From positions 1-5,052 of the forward strand of contig CACYHM010000090.1 in the NCBI GenBank assembly GCA_902774195.1: DNA of 5,052 bases. Direction: 5' to 3'. The position numbers and the translations under genes are program-made. Positions 1 through 5,052 of the stretch are shown piece after piece. Position 1 is the first letter of the stretch. The number at the start of each line of letters is the position of its first letter. Under the pieces are notes generated by a model. That model searched no databases and was not told the origin of the DNA. It saw nothing but the letters and a program-made list of their open reading frames with translations. This DNA is from an uncultured Eubacteriales bacterium. Lineage in GTDB: Bacteria > Bacillota_A > Clostridia > Peptostreptococcales > Anaerovoracaceae.

Positions 1-422
1 GAAAGAGTGTACTTGTCTATCAGGTACCTGTAGATCTCGCCGGTTATCAGAAGATCCGGGTTGATTATCATGTCTATGTTGCAGTGTTCGCGTATGAACT
101 CGAGCTGGTTCATGTGCTCCGGGTCCCTTACCCTGGCCGCAACGTACTTGCATCCGAGAGCCTTCGCGAAAGACGCCGCCAGGATATTGGTGTCGTCGGA
201 TGTCGTGCTGCTCAGAAGGAAGTCGGCTTCGTCCACTCCCACCTCGCGCAGTGTCTCGACCGTCTTGGCGTCGCCCGTCACGGTCATCACATCGTACTGC
301 TGAGCCAGGCGGCTGAGCTTCTCTTCATTGTTGTCGACAAGCGTAACGTCGTAGTCACCGTCCAGAAGGGCTTCGACCAGGCGCAGTCCCAGCTTGCCCG
401 CACCGAGAATTATTATCCTCAT
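1..422 (-). CDS. trkA: TrkA-type potassium uptake regulatory protein, N-terminal RCK domain (partial)
   Basis: The gene starts at the ATG at 422-420 and runs off the left edge with no stop; 140 codons are visible. The product is the cytoplasmic, nucleotide-binding regulatory subunit of a Trk/Ktr potassium channel-transporter, which gates a TrkH/KtrB membrane partner in response to NAD(H) or ATP/ADP. The sequence shows a Rossmann fold: MRIIILGAGKLG with the GxGxxG glycines at 7, 9 and 12, and an acidic Asp30 ending strand 2 (VTLVDNN), as expected for NAD(H) binding. It continues with the TrkA-like blocks VTGDAKTVETL (48-58), TSDDTNILAASFAKALG (74-90) and KYVAARVRDPEHM (92-104). The start is fixed by an AAGGAGA site 8 nt upstream and by the Rossmann strand beginning at residue 2. 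The full protein could have one RCK unit (about 220 residues, KtrA-like) or two (about 450, TrkA-like); the window cannot tell. A membrane partner gene may lie beyond the left edge. Confidence 0.9.
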   Translation of the reverse strand, partial: MRIIILGAGKLGLRLVEALLDGDYDVTLVDNNEEKLSRLAQQYDVMTVTGDAKTVETLREVGVDEADFLLSSTTSDDTNILAASFAKALGCKYVAARVRDPEHMNQLEFIREHCNIDMIINPDLLITGEIYRYLIDKYTL

Positions 423-430
423 TGTATAAA

Positions 431-437
431 TCTCCTT
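431..437 (-). promoter_or_regulatory. Ribosome binding site of the trkA-like gene
   Basis: On the minus strand AAGGAGA lies 8 nt upstream of the ATG at 422. It is a near-consensus Shine-Dalgarno sequence. It is much stronger than the sites in front of the two ABC genes, which supports independent translation initiation for this gene and fixes its start. Confidence 0.85.
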
Positions 438-450
438 TTCAGAAAACCCA

Positions 451-493
451 GTGCCGTCCCGGTCCCGCCGGGACCGTCCGATTCTTCCGGCAC
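451..493 (-). promoter_or_regulatory. GC-rich stem-loop in the trkA leader (5' hairpin, attenuator or weak terminator)
   Basis: The core is a perfect inverted repeat, CGGTCCC / GGGACCG (476-470 and 466-460) with a 3-nt loop. A competing 7-bp stem, GTCCCGG / CCGGGAC (474-468 and 462-456), has a 5-nt loop. An outer stem, GTGCCG / CGGCAC (493-488 and 456-451), can enclose the first form but shares base 456 with the second. Read leftwards, the structure is followed by TGGG and then a short TTTT run (447-444), so it could act as a weak intrinsic terminator for the ABC operon. If the predicted promoter just upstream is real, it is instead the very 5' end of the trkA-like transcript, where it could stabilise or attenuate the mRNA. 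The repeats are seen directly; the role is inferred. Confidence 0.5.
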
Positions 494-502
494 AATAACA
501 GC

Positions 503-531
503 ATTATAGACCCGGCGGTGCACTGCTACAA
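503..531 (-). promoter_or_regulatory. Predicted sigma-A/sigma-70 type promoter for the trkA-like gene
   Basis: On the minus strand a perfect -10 hexamer TATAAT (508-503) follows a partial -35 TTGTAG (531-526) with a spacer of exactly 17 nt. Only the TTG of the -35 matches consensus. Transcription would begin near 496, giving a leader of about 74 nt before the ATG at 422. The position, immediately after the end of the ABC permease gene, is where a separate promoter for the next gene is expected. No extended -10 TG is present. Confidence 0.6.
515..526. promoter_or_regulatory. Imperfect 12-bp palindrome in the promoter spacer, possible operator
   Basis: GCGGTGCACTGC is a dyad centred between 520 and 521, with five of six base pairs matching and a perfect GTGCAC core. 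It lies almost wholly inside the -35/-10 spacer of the predicted promoter, a typical place for a repressor site. A dyad this short can occur by chance and no cognate regulator is visible, so this is only a candidate. Confidence 0.25.
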
Positions 532-540
532 GATGTTTTT

Positions 541-3500
541 TTATTCGACCGACTTGAGCGATTCAGTCATGGAGACGTCCCTGAGCCTCTTCTGCATCGC
601 CAGGCCCACAAGGATGGCGAACACGAAAGTAAGGATGACCGCTTCGGCGATGTCTCCCCCGCTCACCTTCGTCTCGAAGCAGAGCATCTTTACGACTATG
701 TTGTCTATTGCGAAGTTGAGCAGCATCCGCCCCAGAGGCACGCCCACGATGACCGCGACCGCCGTCATGAACAGGATCTCTCTGAACACGTACGTGCTCA
801 CTTCAAGCGGCCTGAATCCGAGCACCTTGATGGTCGCTATCTCGCGCGTCCTTTCAGTGATGTTTATGTTCGTCAGATTATATATCACTATGAAGGCCAG
901 CAGCGCCGCCGAAAGGATTATCACTATCGTCACCGCATCCAGGCTCTTCATCATATTGTTGACATTGTCGCGGACATCCTGCGAGAGCTGGACCGCGGCC
1001 ACATCGTCGCTGCCTGCCGCAGCTGTCGCTGAAGCTCTGACCGCATCTTCGTCCGCGCCTTCGCCCAGCTTCACATAGGCCGCCTTTATCCCGGCCTTTT
1101 CGCCGAATCCCTGCTCGTAGGTCTCAGGGCTCATGTATATCATGTCGTTTATATAGTTATCTGCGACGGCGGACACCCTGACCTTCATCTTCTTCCAGCC
1201 GTCCTTTATGACTATCTCGTCGCCCGCCTGTATGCCGTAGTCGCGCATAAGTCTCTTTACTATCACGACTTCGCCGGCGGCCGGGAAGGCTATCGGCTCA
1301 TCGCCGCTGTGAAGGTCTACGAAATTCCCGAAGTCCTCAGCCGGTGCAGCTACGCATGTCACATCCGCGTCGTCCGCGCCTGTCTCTATGCTCACCTCTC
1401 CCTGGTGCATGAACATGACATCGGCAGGCTCTCCTGTTTCCGAAAGGGTCTTTTCGAAATCCTTCTGCGCATCAGCGTCCATGTCCTTGCTGAACATCAC
1501 CGTGTAATCGTACTTCGAGATCTCTTCGAACTGGTTGTCGGCGATCCTTGACACCGTGGTGCCGATGCCGGCTCCGGCGATAAGAAGCGCCGTGCAGCCG
1601 CTGATGCCGATCACCATCATAAGGAAGCGCTTTCTGTCCCTGAAGATGTTCCTGATGGACACCTTATAGAGGAAGGATATCCTGTTCCACAGAGGCGTGA
1701 TGTACTCCATCAGTATGCGCCTTCCTGCAGGAGGATTCTTCGGTCTTATCAGTTCAGCCGGGGCCACTTTGAAGTCAGCGGATATCGCCGCCCAGGTCGC
1801 CCCCATCGAGCAGATCAGTGCAGCCGCGAGCGAAAGGAGTCCGAGCTTCACGTCTATCACATATGCGACATCATCCGAAAAGCCGTACATCATGCCGTAC
1901 GCCTTCCATATGACCATCGGGAAGATCCTGCAGCCGGCAAAGAAACCGACGACTGCTCCCAGGAATGCCGCGCTTCCGGAGTAGAACAGGTACTTGCCCG
2001 CTATAGCCATATCGCTGTAGCCGAGCGCCTTGAGGACTCCGACCTGGCTCCTCTGCTCGTCTATCATGCGCGTCATCGTTGTCATGCACACGAGAGCCGC
2101 GATAAGGAAGAAGAACACCGGGAAGACCACAGCTACCCTGCTGACGATGTCAGAGTTGCTGTTGAACGAAGAATACCCCATGTTCTTCGTCGCGGGCACG
2201 GCGTATGATTCGCCTTCGGCCATGTCGTCTATCTTCTGCCGGGCTTCCTTCAGGACTTCGCTCACTTCCTCGAGCTGCTGAGCCGCTTCGCGGAACCTGG
2301 CTTCCGCCTCCTGTCTCTGGCTGGCGAGTTCCGCCCTGCCGGCATCCAGCTTTTCCTGCTCTTCGGCAAGCCTCGCTATGCCGTCCTCCGCCTGCTTCAG
2401 GCCCTTGTCCGCCTGTACCAGACCTCCTTCGATCTGAGACTTCCCGTTCTCTGCCGCGGCAAGGTTCATGTCTATGACAGCTATGCCTTCTTTTATCTTC
2501 TGTATCTCTGCATCGACTCCGCGGATCTGCTCATCGAGCACAGCGGCCTGTTCCCCGAGCATCTCTATCTGCTTTTCGAGTTCCGCCTTCTGAGCGGCTG
2601 CCTGCTCCGCCATTCCCTTAAGTTCCGTCAGCTGAGCCTCGAGTCCTGCCTTCTGAGCCGCAAGCTCTTCGATCTGTTTTTCGAGGCCGGCGGTCTCTTC
2701 TTCGAGTGCCGCGATCTGCTTTCTCAGCTCCTCTTTGCGAACGGGATCCTCTTCGGCTTCCTCTTCGCGCCGGAGTTCGGCTATCTGCTCCCTGAGCACG
2801 GATATCTGCGCACCGAGTTCTCCGATCTGCGTCTCGATACCGGCGATCTGCTCCCCGATAAGACTTATCTGTTCTTCGAGCCTCGCGATCTGAACAGAGA
2901 CCTCTTCGGACATCTGCCTGAGCTTTGCAGTCTGTTCTTCTACCCCGGCCTTTGCCTGCACAAGCTGCACAGCGATCTCACCGGCCTGCGCAAGGCCGGC
3001 TCCCGCCTTCTGTTTTTCGGCATTCAGCCTTTCGATCGCCCCGTTGACCTCGTTCATCTTTGCGTTGAGTCCCTTTATTGCATCCAGGGCCTCAAGCCTT
3101 CCTCCCTCCGCCTTCGCGAGGTTGCTGTCGATCAGCTGCTGGCCGTTCGCTATCTCGTTTTCGGCTTTGGCGAATTCGGACTCAGCCATCGCCTTGTTCT
3201 CTTCGTATTCAGCGACCCCGTCCTCATACTCCTTAGTCTTTTCGTCGAGCTCCTCGAGCGCCTCGTTCTGCAGCTCTTCGCGCCTTGCGGCCGTCACGGT
3301 CTCGGAAAGCTCTTCGGCGCTTGCCTTGTTCTCTTCGAGGACATCGGAGATGGCATCCTCGACATCGCTTCTGAAGTATTCACCCGTCTTCCCGATCTTT
3401 ACGTACATGTCGGTGTAATAGTCGGTGTCGAAGGCGTCCTTCTCTACGAAGAAGAACGCGCTGAGGCTGCCGTTTCCTACATCGGTGGATCCGCGCTGGT

Positions 3501-4032
3501 AATCCATATAGATAGGGGTGTTCACGCTGCCCACGATAGTGAATTCGCGGACTCTGAAATCCTTCAGCCTGTCTTCGTCGTTGCCATCAGCTAAGGTGAT
3601 GACATCACCGATGCTGAAGCCGGATCCGGTCATGTTGTTAGCGTCTATCACGCACTCGCTGCTGTTCTGAGGGAACCTGCCCTTCACGAGATCGAGTTCG
3701 TTAATGTTTTCCGGCATGGATATGGCTCTGAGCGCCTTCTGGTCGCCGCTTCCGGTCTCCACGAGGACGTCCTTTCTGATCGAGCCCTCGGCCGCGGTGA
3801 CTCCGTCCCATCCCTCCGCTATTCTTATGCTCCCGTCATCTATCCCGTACGAAGAATTTATCTGGTAGTCGTAGTAGTGCTTATCGTTCAGATAATCCGA
3901 AGCTGTCTTTACCATGCAGTCCCTGCAGATCTTCAGGCCGCTGAAAAACCCCACCCCAAGAGCCACGATCGCAAAAATCGCGAGATATCTTGTGAGTGAG
4001 GTCCTGATTTCCCTTAATGTGGACTTTACCAT
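541..4032 (-). CDS. FtsX-type (type VII) ABC transporter permease with very long extracytoplasmic coiled-coil insertion
   Basis: This 1163-residue integral membrane protein is the partner of the ATPase encoded just upstream. The N-terminus (LTRYLAIFAIVALGVGFFSGLK) is the hallmark TM1 of large Bacillota FtsX-like permeases and fixes the ATG start at 4032. Domains in order: TM1 about 15-33; first extracytoplasmic domain about 37-235, MacB-periplasmic-core-like; coiled coil about 237-607; first FtsX domain about 630-757 with TM2-TM4, including the RSQVGVLKALGYS coupling-helix motif at 661-673; TM5 about 802-823 after the IRNIFRDRKR motif; second extracytoplasmic domain about 824-1030 without coiled coil; second FtsX domain about 1033-1157 with TM6-TM8 and RTREIATIKVLGF at 1061-1073. 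By family analogy such proteins do not carry solutes through a pore; they transmit ATP-driven movement outward, as in MacB, LolCE and FtsEX. Substrate or target is unknown. A CxxC (36-39) follows TM1. Start and ATPase stop overlap by 7 nt with only a weak AGGA 4 nt upstream, suggesting translational coupling. Confidence 0.93.
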   Translation of the reverse strand: MVKSTLREIRTSLTRYLAIFAIVALGVGFFSGLKICRDCMVKTASDYLNDKHYYDYQINSSYGIDDGSIRIAEGWDGVTAAEGSIRKDVLVETGSGDQKALRAISMPENINELDLVKGRFPQNSSECVIDANNMTGSGFSIGDVITLADGNDEDRLKDFRVREFTIVGSVNTPIYMDYQRGSTDVGNGSLSAFFFVEKDAFDTDYYTDMYVKIGKTGEYFRSDVEDAISDVLEENKASAEELSETVTAARREELQNEALEELDEKTKEYEDGVAEYEENKAMAESEFAKAENEIANGQQLIDSNLAKAEGGRLEALDAIKGLNAKMNEVNGAIERLNAEKQKAGAGLAQAGEIAVQLVQAKAGVEEQTAKLRQMSEEVSVQIARLEEQISLIGEQIAGIETQIGELGAQISVLREQIAELRREEEAEEDPVRKEELRKQIAALEEETAGLEKQIEELAAQKAGLEAQLTELKGMAEQAAAQKAELEKQIEMLGEQAAVLDEQIRGVDAEIQKIKEGIAVIDMNLAAAENGKSQIEGGLVQADKGLKQAEDGIARLAEEQEKLDAGRAELASQRQEAEARFREAAQQLEEVSEVLKEARQKIDDMAEGESYAVPATKNMGYSSFNSNSDIVSRVAVVFPVFFFLIAALVCMTTMTRMIDEQRSQVGVLKALGYSDMAIAGKYLFYSGSAAFLGAVVGFFAGCRIFPMVIWKAYGMMYGFSDDVAYVIDVKLGLLSLAAALICSMGATWAAISADFKVAPAELIRPKNPPAGRRILMEYITPLWNRISFLYKVSIRNIFRDRKRFLMMVIGISGCTALLIAGAGIGTTVSRIADNQFEEISKYDYTVMFSKDMDADAQKDFEKTLSETGEPADVMFMHQGEVSIETGADDADVTCVAAPAEDFGNFVDLHSGDEPIAFPAAGEVVIVKRLMRDYGIQAGDEIVIKDGWKKMKVRVSAVADNYINDMIYMSPETYEQGFGEKAGIKAAYVKLGEGADEDAVRASATAAAGSDDVAAVQLSQDVRDNVNNMMKSLDAVTIVIILSAALLAFIVIYNLTNINITERTREIATIKVLGFRPLEVSTYVFREILFMTAVAVIVGVPLGRMLLNFAIDNIVVKMLCFETKVSGGDIAEAVILTFVFAILVGLAMQKRLRDVSMTESLKSVE
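2212..3324 (-). other. Coiled-coil region of the permease (residues about 237-607)
   Basis: This stretch is dominated by E, Q, A, K, L and I and contains only one proline (residue 430, codon 2745-2743); the neighbouring prolines are at 173 and 613. Heptads are clearest at 378-420 and 431-510. The proline lies in a charged break (RREEEAEEDPVRKEE, 421-435). It divides the region into arms of roughly 190 and 177 residues, as expected if the chain folds back into an antiparallel hairpin. Glycine-containing repeats such as GLVQADKGLKQAEDG (537-551) mark the return arm. The region lies between TM1 and TM2, the extracytoplasmic side in this permease family. At 1.5 angstrom per helical residue, each arm would reach about 25-28 nm. 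The hairpin is inferred; the composition and single proline are seen directly. Confidence 0.75.
2782..2892 (-). repeat. 21-bp periodic repeat encoding Q-I heptads
   Basis: On the plus strand the hexamer (g/t)atctg recurs at 2782, 2803, 2824, 2845, 2866 and 2887, exactly 21 bp apart. On the coding strand these are CAG followed by ATA or ATC, giving Gln-Ile at residues 416/417, 409/410, 402/403, 395/396, 388/389 and 381/382. The remaining bases of each 21-mer are only loosely conserved, so this is a diverged heptad repeat rather than a recent perfect tandem duplication. Confidence 0.8.
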
Positions 4033-4730
4033 TCTATCCTGCTGACCGGCACCGGAGCGCTGTTTCTGACCACTTCGGTCACTCTTCCGCTTCTTACCTT
4101 TATGACCCTGTCGGCCATCGGAGTGATGGCTCTGTTGTGAGTGATGATGACCACCGTAGTCCCGGATCTTCTGGCCTGATCCTGCAGCAGCTGCAGTATG
4201 GCTTTGCCCGTATTGTAGTCGAGGGCGCCTGTAGGCTCATCGCAAAGAAGAAGCTTCGGGTTCTTGGCAAGCGCGCGTGCTATAGCCACCCTCTGCTGCT
4301 CTCCCCCGGAAAGCTGGCCCGGGAAGTTGTTCATCCTGTTCTCCAGTCCCACAGCCTTCAGCGTCTCTACCGGATCGAGAGGATCCGGGCATATCTGCGT
4401 TGCAAGCGATACGTTCTCGAGAGCCGTCAGGTTCTGCACCAGATTGTAGAACTGGAACACGAAGCCGATCTCGAAACGGCGGTAGTCGGTGAGCTCGCGC
4501 CGGCTGAGGCTGCTTATCTCTCTTCCGTCGAGTATCACCCTCCCTCCCGTGAGGGTATCCATGCCGCCGAGTATGTTCAGAAGAGTCGTCTTGCCAGCTC
4601 CGGATTCGCCGACGACCACGGCGAGCTCGCCTTTTGCCACAGTAAAGCTGGCGTCCGCGAGAGCCTCGATGTCGACTTCGCCCGCATGATAGACTTTCCT
4701 GACATGTTCGAAAATTACGTAGTTTTCCAA
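4026..4730 (-). CDS. ABC transporter ATP-binding protein, LolD/MacB/FtsE family
   Basis: This 234-residue cytoplasmic ATPase powers the FtsX-type permease encoded immediately downstream. All nucleotide-binding motifs look intact: Walker [10 protein letters not shown] (41-49), Q-loop Gln93 in FVFQFYNL, signature [15 protein letters not shown] (140-154), Walker B LLLCDEP (160-166) with Glu165 as the catalytic residue, D-loop GALD (168-171) and switch His198 in IITHN. The short A-to-signature spacing and the [16 protein letters not shown] block are typical of the LolD/MacB group. Length is normal for a stand-alone subunit. The start is a TTG at 4730: no ATG lies near it in frame, the next Met is residue 57 beyond Walker A, and [13 protein letters not shown] fits the usual first strand. 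No good Shine-Dalgarno sequence precedes it, and the upstream DUF445 stop is 11 nt away, so coupled translation is likely. The stop overlaps the permease start by 7 nt. Confidence 0.95.
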   Translation of the reverse strand: MENYVIFEHVRKVYHAGEVDIEALADASFTVAKGELAVVVGESGAGKTTLLNILGGMDTLTGGRVILDGREISSLSRRELTDYRRFEIGFVFQFYNLVQNLTALENVSLATQICPDPLDPVETLKAVGLENRMNNFPGQLSGGEQQRVAIARALAKNPKLLLCDEPTGALDYNTGKAILQLLQDQARRSGTTVVIITHNRAITPMADRVIKVRSGRVTEVVRNSAPVPVSRIEW

Positions 4731-4741
4731 AGGTCTGCGTT

Positions 4742-5052
4742 CTAAATGAAAATGTTTATGCTGCCAATCACCAGCCCTATGAGGGCGCCGAGATTGACTA
4801 TCATATTGAGCTCGGTCTTCATGACCTGCATGACGCCCTTCTCAAGCTCTCCGACCGACATCGAATTTATCTTGTCCTCTACGACCTGGGCGACATTGAT
4901 GCGCCTCAGCGCCGAATTGACAGCATTGACTATGGACTCCCTGTATGCGGCGGTGATCTTTTCTCTCACCGTGTCCCTGTCGTAGCCCGCCAGTTCCAGA
5001 ACATAAAGAGGCGTCCTTTCGCCGAGGTCGTGTATCCTCGATGCGGTTATGC
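4742..5052 (-). CDS. DUF445 family membrane protein, C-terminal part (partial)
   Basis: The frame is open from the right edge to the TAG at 4744-4742, giving 103 visible codons; the N-terminal part is outside the window. The visible piece reads from ITASRIHDLGERTPLYV into a helical region and ends with KINSMSVGELEKGVMQVMK, then TELNMIVNLGALIGLVIGSINIFI. This '(D/E)KINS-x-x-x-x-ELE-x-x-x-x-x-x-x-KxEL-x-x-I-x-x-LGALIG' ending is the conserved C-terminus of DUF445 (YheB-like) proteins as I remember them. The last stretch of about 17 hydrophobic residues is a single C-terminal membrane helix. The GTG at 4969 could be mistaken for a start, but the frame continues upstream with family-like sequence, so it is internal. 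Molecular function of the family is not known to me. It ends 11 nt before the ABC ATPase start, which suggests co-transcription. Confidence 0.8.
   Translation of the reverse strand, partial: ITASRIHDLGERTPLYVLELAGYDRDTVREKITAAYRESIVNAVNSALRRINVAQVVEDKINSMSVGELEKGVMQVMKTELNMIVNLGALIGLVIGSINIFI

Noticed and set aside
84..509. Plus-strand open frame of 141 codons over the trkA-like gene
   Set aside because: The opposite strand gives a clear Rossmann/TrkA sequence with a strong ribosome binding site, so the plus-strand frame is its shadow.
422..1078. 218-codon open frame on the plus strand antisense to the permease C-terminus
   Set aside because: It is rich in Ser, Thr and Met with no domain pattern, it mirrors the codons of the second FtsX domain, and no ribosome binding site was seen.
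1871..2089. 72-codon minus-strand frame inside the permease
   Set aside because: It lies out of frame within the first FtsX domain, whose membrane helices and coupling motif are intact in the main frame. It is not a frameshift or separate gene.
2212..3324. The coiled coil as evidence that the gene is an SMC-like, structural or chimeric protein
   Set aside because: The frame is continuous from the TM1 signature through both FtsX domains, and coiled-coil insertions between TM1 and TM2 are known in large Bacillota FtsX-like permeases. No sign of a fusion joint or assembly error was seen.
4017..4745. 242-codon open frame on the plus strand opposite the whole ATPase gene
   Set aside because: The minus strand encodes an ATPase with every ABC motif intact. 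The plus-strand translation shows no recognisable domain, so it is a by-product of codon bias in a GC-rich gene.
4742..4969. A separate 75-residue small membrane protein starting at the GTG at 4969
   Set aside because: The frame stays open to the right edge and the upstream residues fit the same DUF445 protein, so this is the C-terminal part of a larger gene.

Overview
The window reads entirely on the minus strand: every supported gene is transcribed from the right edge towards the left. The best guess for the organism is a moderately GC-rich Bacillota, probably Clostridia-like. The reasons are the long FtsX-type permease with the N-terminal 'LxIFxIVALGVGFFxGLK' signature I associate with that group, a clean AAGGAGA ribosome binding site, free use of ATA and AGG codons in a GC-rich background, and the DUF445 and TrkA protein types. 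This is inferred from sequence style, not from a search.

Layout in transcription order. (1) 5052-4742: C-terminal part of a DUF445-family membrane protein, running off the right edge. (2) 4730-4026: ATP-binding subunit of a LolD/MacB/FtsE-type (type VII) ABC system. It begins at a TTG 11 nt after the DUF445 stop and has no clear Shine-Dalgarno sequence. (3) 4032-541: the 1163-residue FtsX-type permease, overlapping the ATPase end by 7 nt. (4) 540-423: a 118-nt intergenic region with a TATAAT-type promoter, an imperfect palindrome in its spacer and a GC-rich hairpin. (5) 422-1: N-terminal part of a TrkA-type potassium-uptake regulator, running off the left edge.

Genes 1-3 are packed like one operon. 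The ATPase and permease would form a mechanotransmission-type ABC machine: cytoplasmic ATP hydrolysis moves the extracytoplasmic part of the permease. The notable feature is that part. Between TM1 and TM2 the permease carries about 370 residues of nearly uninterrupted charged, heptad-patterned helix. Its only proline (residue 430) sits close to the middle, which suggests a long antiparallel coiled-coil hairpin projecting from the membrane. Six heptads are regular enough to show as an exact 21-bp periodicity in the DNA. The trkA-like gene appears to be a separate transcription unit with its own promoter. No mobile elements, RNA genes or CRISPR arrays were seen. The most interesting object is the coiled-coil permease with its ATPase and the DUF445 neighbour; its substrate or target cannot be read from this window.
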